From: Thermomicrobiales bacterium
Lineage (GTDB): Bacteria; Chloroflexota; Chloroflexia; Thermomicrobiales; UBA6265
Reading direction: 5' to 3'
NCBI GenBank assembly: GCA_020847015.1
Contig: JADLCW010000258.1
Span: forward strand, 1 to 6,449
Length of the DNA stretch: 6,449 nucleotides
Every line of letters begins with the position of its first letter. The first letter of the stretch is position 1. Shown here piece after piece: positions 5,962-6,449 of this stretch. Made by a program: the position numbers and the translations under genes. The notes under the pieces were generated by a model. That model was not told the DNA's origin. It ran no database searches and saw nothing but the letters and a program-made list of their open reading frames with translations.

Positions 5962-6449
5962 TGGAACCCGGTTCACCGCTGCGGTTCGATCTCTTCACGC
6001 TTTTTCCCGACATGTTTGCCGGGCCGCTGGGCGAGAGCATTCTGAAGCGGGCCGGCGAACGCGGGCTGGTCGATATCCGCGTGCACGACATCCGCGCCTG
6101 GACGAGCGACCGCCATCATACCGCCGACGATACGCCGTACGGCGGCGGAGCCGGGATGGTGATGCTGGCTCCGCCCATCGTGTCCGCGGTCGAAGCCATT
6201 CTGGGTGACGACCTGTCCACGGCGCGCCTGCTGGTCATGTCCGCCGGCGGGAACCGATTCGACCAGGTCTCGGCGAGGGCGATGGTGGACGAGCAACGCA
6301 TCGCCATTGTCTGCGGGCATTATGAAGGCATCGACCAGCGAGCCATTGACGAACTGGGGGCCGAAGAGTGGTCGATTGGCGACTTCGTGCTGACCGGCGG
6401 CGAACTGCCGGCGATGGTCATCGTTGACGCGGTGACGCGACTCCTGCCA
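5961..6449 (+). CDS. trmD: tRNA (guanine-N1-)-methyltransferase TrmD (3' end cut by window)
   Basis: TrmD methylates N1 of G37, next to the anticodon, in tRNAs with G36, using S-adenosylmethionine; this prevents +1 frameshifting. The window holds 163 residues of a protein normally about 240-255 long. The N-terminal trefoil-knot (SPOUT) domain is clear: FDLFTLFPDMF (9-19), DDTPYGGGAGMVM (56-68), LLVMSAGGNRF (90-100), VCGHYEGIDQR (117-127) and WSIGDFVLTGGELPAM (137-152). The last is the S-adenosylmethionine-binding knot. Arg160 in DAVTR corresponds to the catalytically important Arg154 of E. coli. The catalytic Asp of the C-terminal domain lies beyond the window. The ATG at 5961-5963 shares its A with the HAD stop (TGATG). 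No good Shine-Dalgarno precedes it, which suggests translation depends on the upstream gene; an in-frame GTG at 5958 is an alternative. In many bacteria trmD follows rpsP and rimM; here a HAD gene takes that place. Confidence 0.97.
   Translation, partial: MEPGSPLRFDLFTLFPDMFAGPLGESILKRAGERGLVDIRVHDIRAWTSDRHHTADDTPYGGGAGMVMLAPPIVSAVEAILGDDLSTARLLVMSAGGNRFDQVSARAMVDEQRIAIVCGHYEGIDQRAIDELGAEEWSIGDFVLTGGELPAMVIVDAVTRLLP

Overview
The window (6,449 bp) is dense, high-GC bacterial chromosome (roughly two-thirds G+C by eye). It has five protein genes in two divergent groups and a ~200-bp control region between them. I see no rRNA, tRNA, CRISPR array, insertion sequence or phage gene. The housekeeping content (aconitase, TrmD) argues for core chromosome rather than a mobile island. 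The composition and protein style suggest a high-GC non-proteobacterium, possibly Chloroflexota (Thermomicrobia-like) or an actinobacterium. This is an impression, not an established assignment.

Minus-strand group, read from about 5015 down to 1. First comes acnA (5015-2172), a complete [4Fe-4S] aconitase of the TCA cycle. It is followed by a perfect 11-bp-stem hairpin (2131-2159). Next is a Gfo/Idh/MocA-family dehydrogenase (2107-1106) that most resembles inositol 2-dehydrogenase (IolG). After a second perfect hairpin (1065-1085) comes an aldehyde dehydrogenase that runs off the left edge (1037-1). Its motifs most resemble 2-oxoglutarate-semialdehyde dehydrogenase. The two downstream enzymes could serve sugar, inositol or sugar-acid oxidation. 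If the aldehyde dehydrogenase assignment is right, its product, 2-oxoglutarate, would enter the same cycle as aconitase.

The divergent region 5016-5214 contains the acnA ribosome binding site, a possible 10-codon upstream ORF (5109-5141), a sigma70-like promoter candidate (5156-5184) and a 12-bp palindrome over its -35 side.

Plus-strand group, read rightward. A 248-residue HAD-superfamily hydrolase (5215-5961) carries a variant first catalytic motif, with His at the usual second Asp. Its stop overlaps the start of trmD (5961 to the right edge), the tRNA m1G37 methyltransferase. The overlap suggests translational coupling.

I found no convincing new multi-gene system. The observations most worth checking are the HAD active-site variant, its coupling to trmD, and the paired U-tract-less hairpins between the minus-strand genes.
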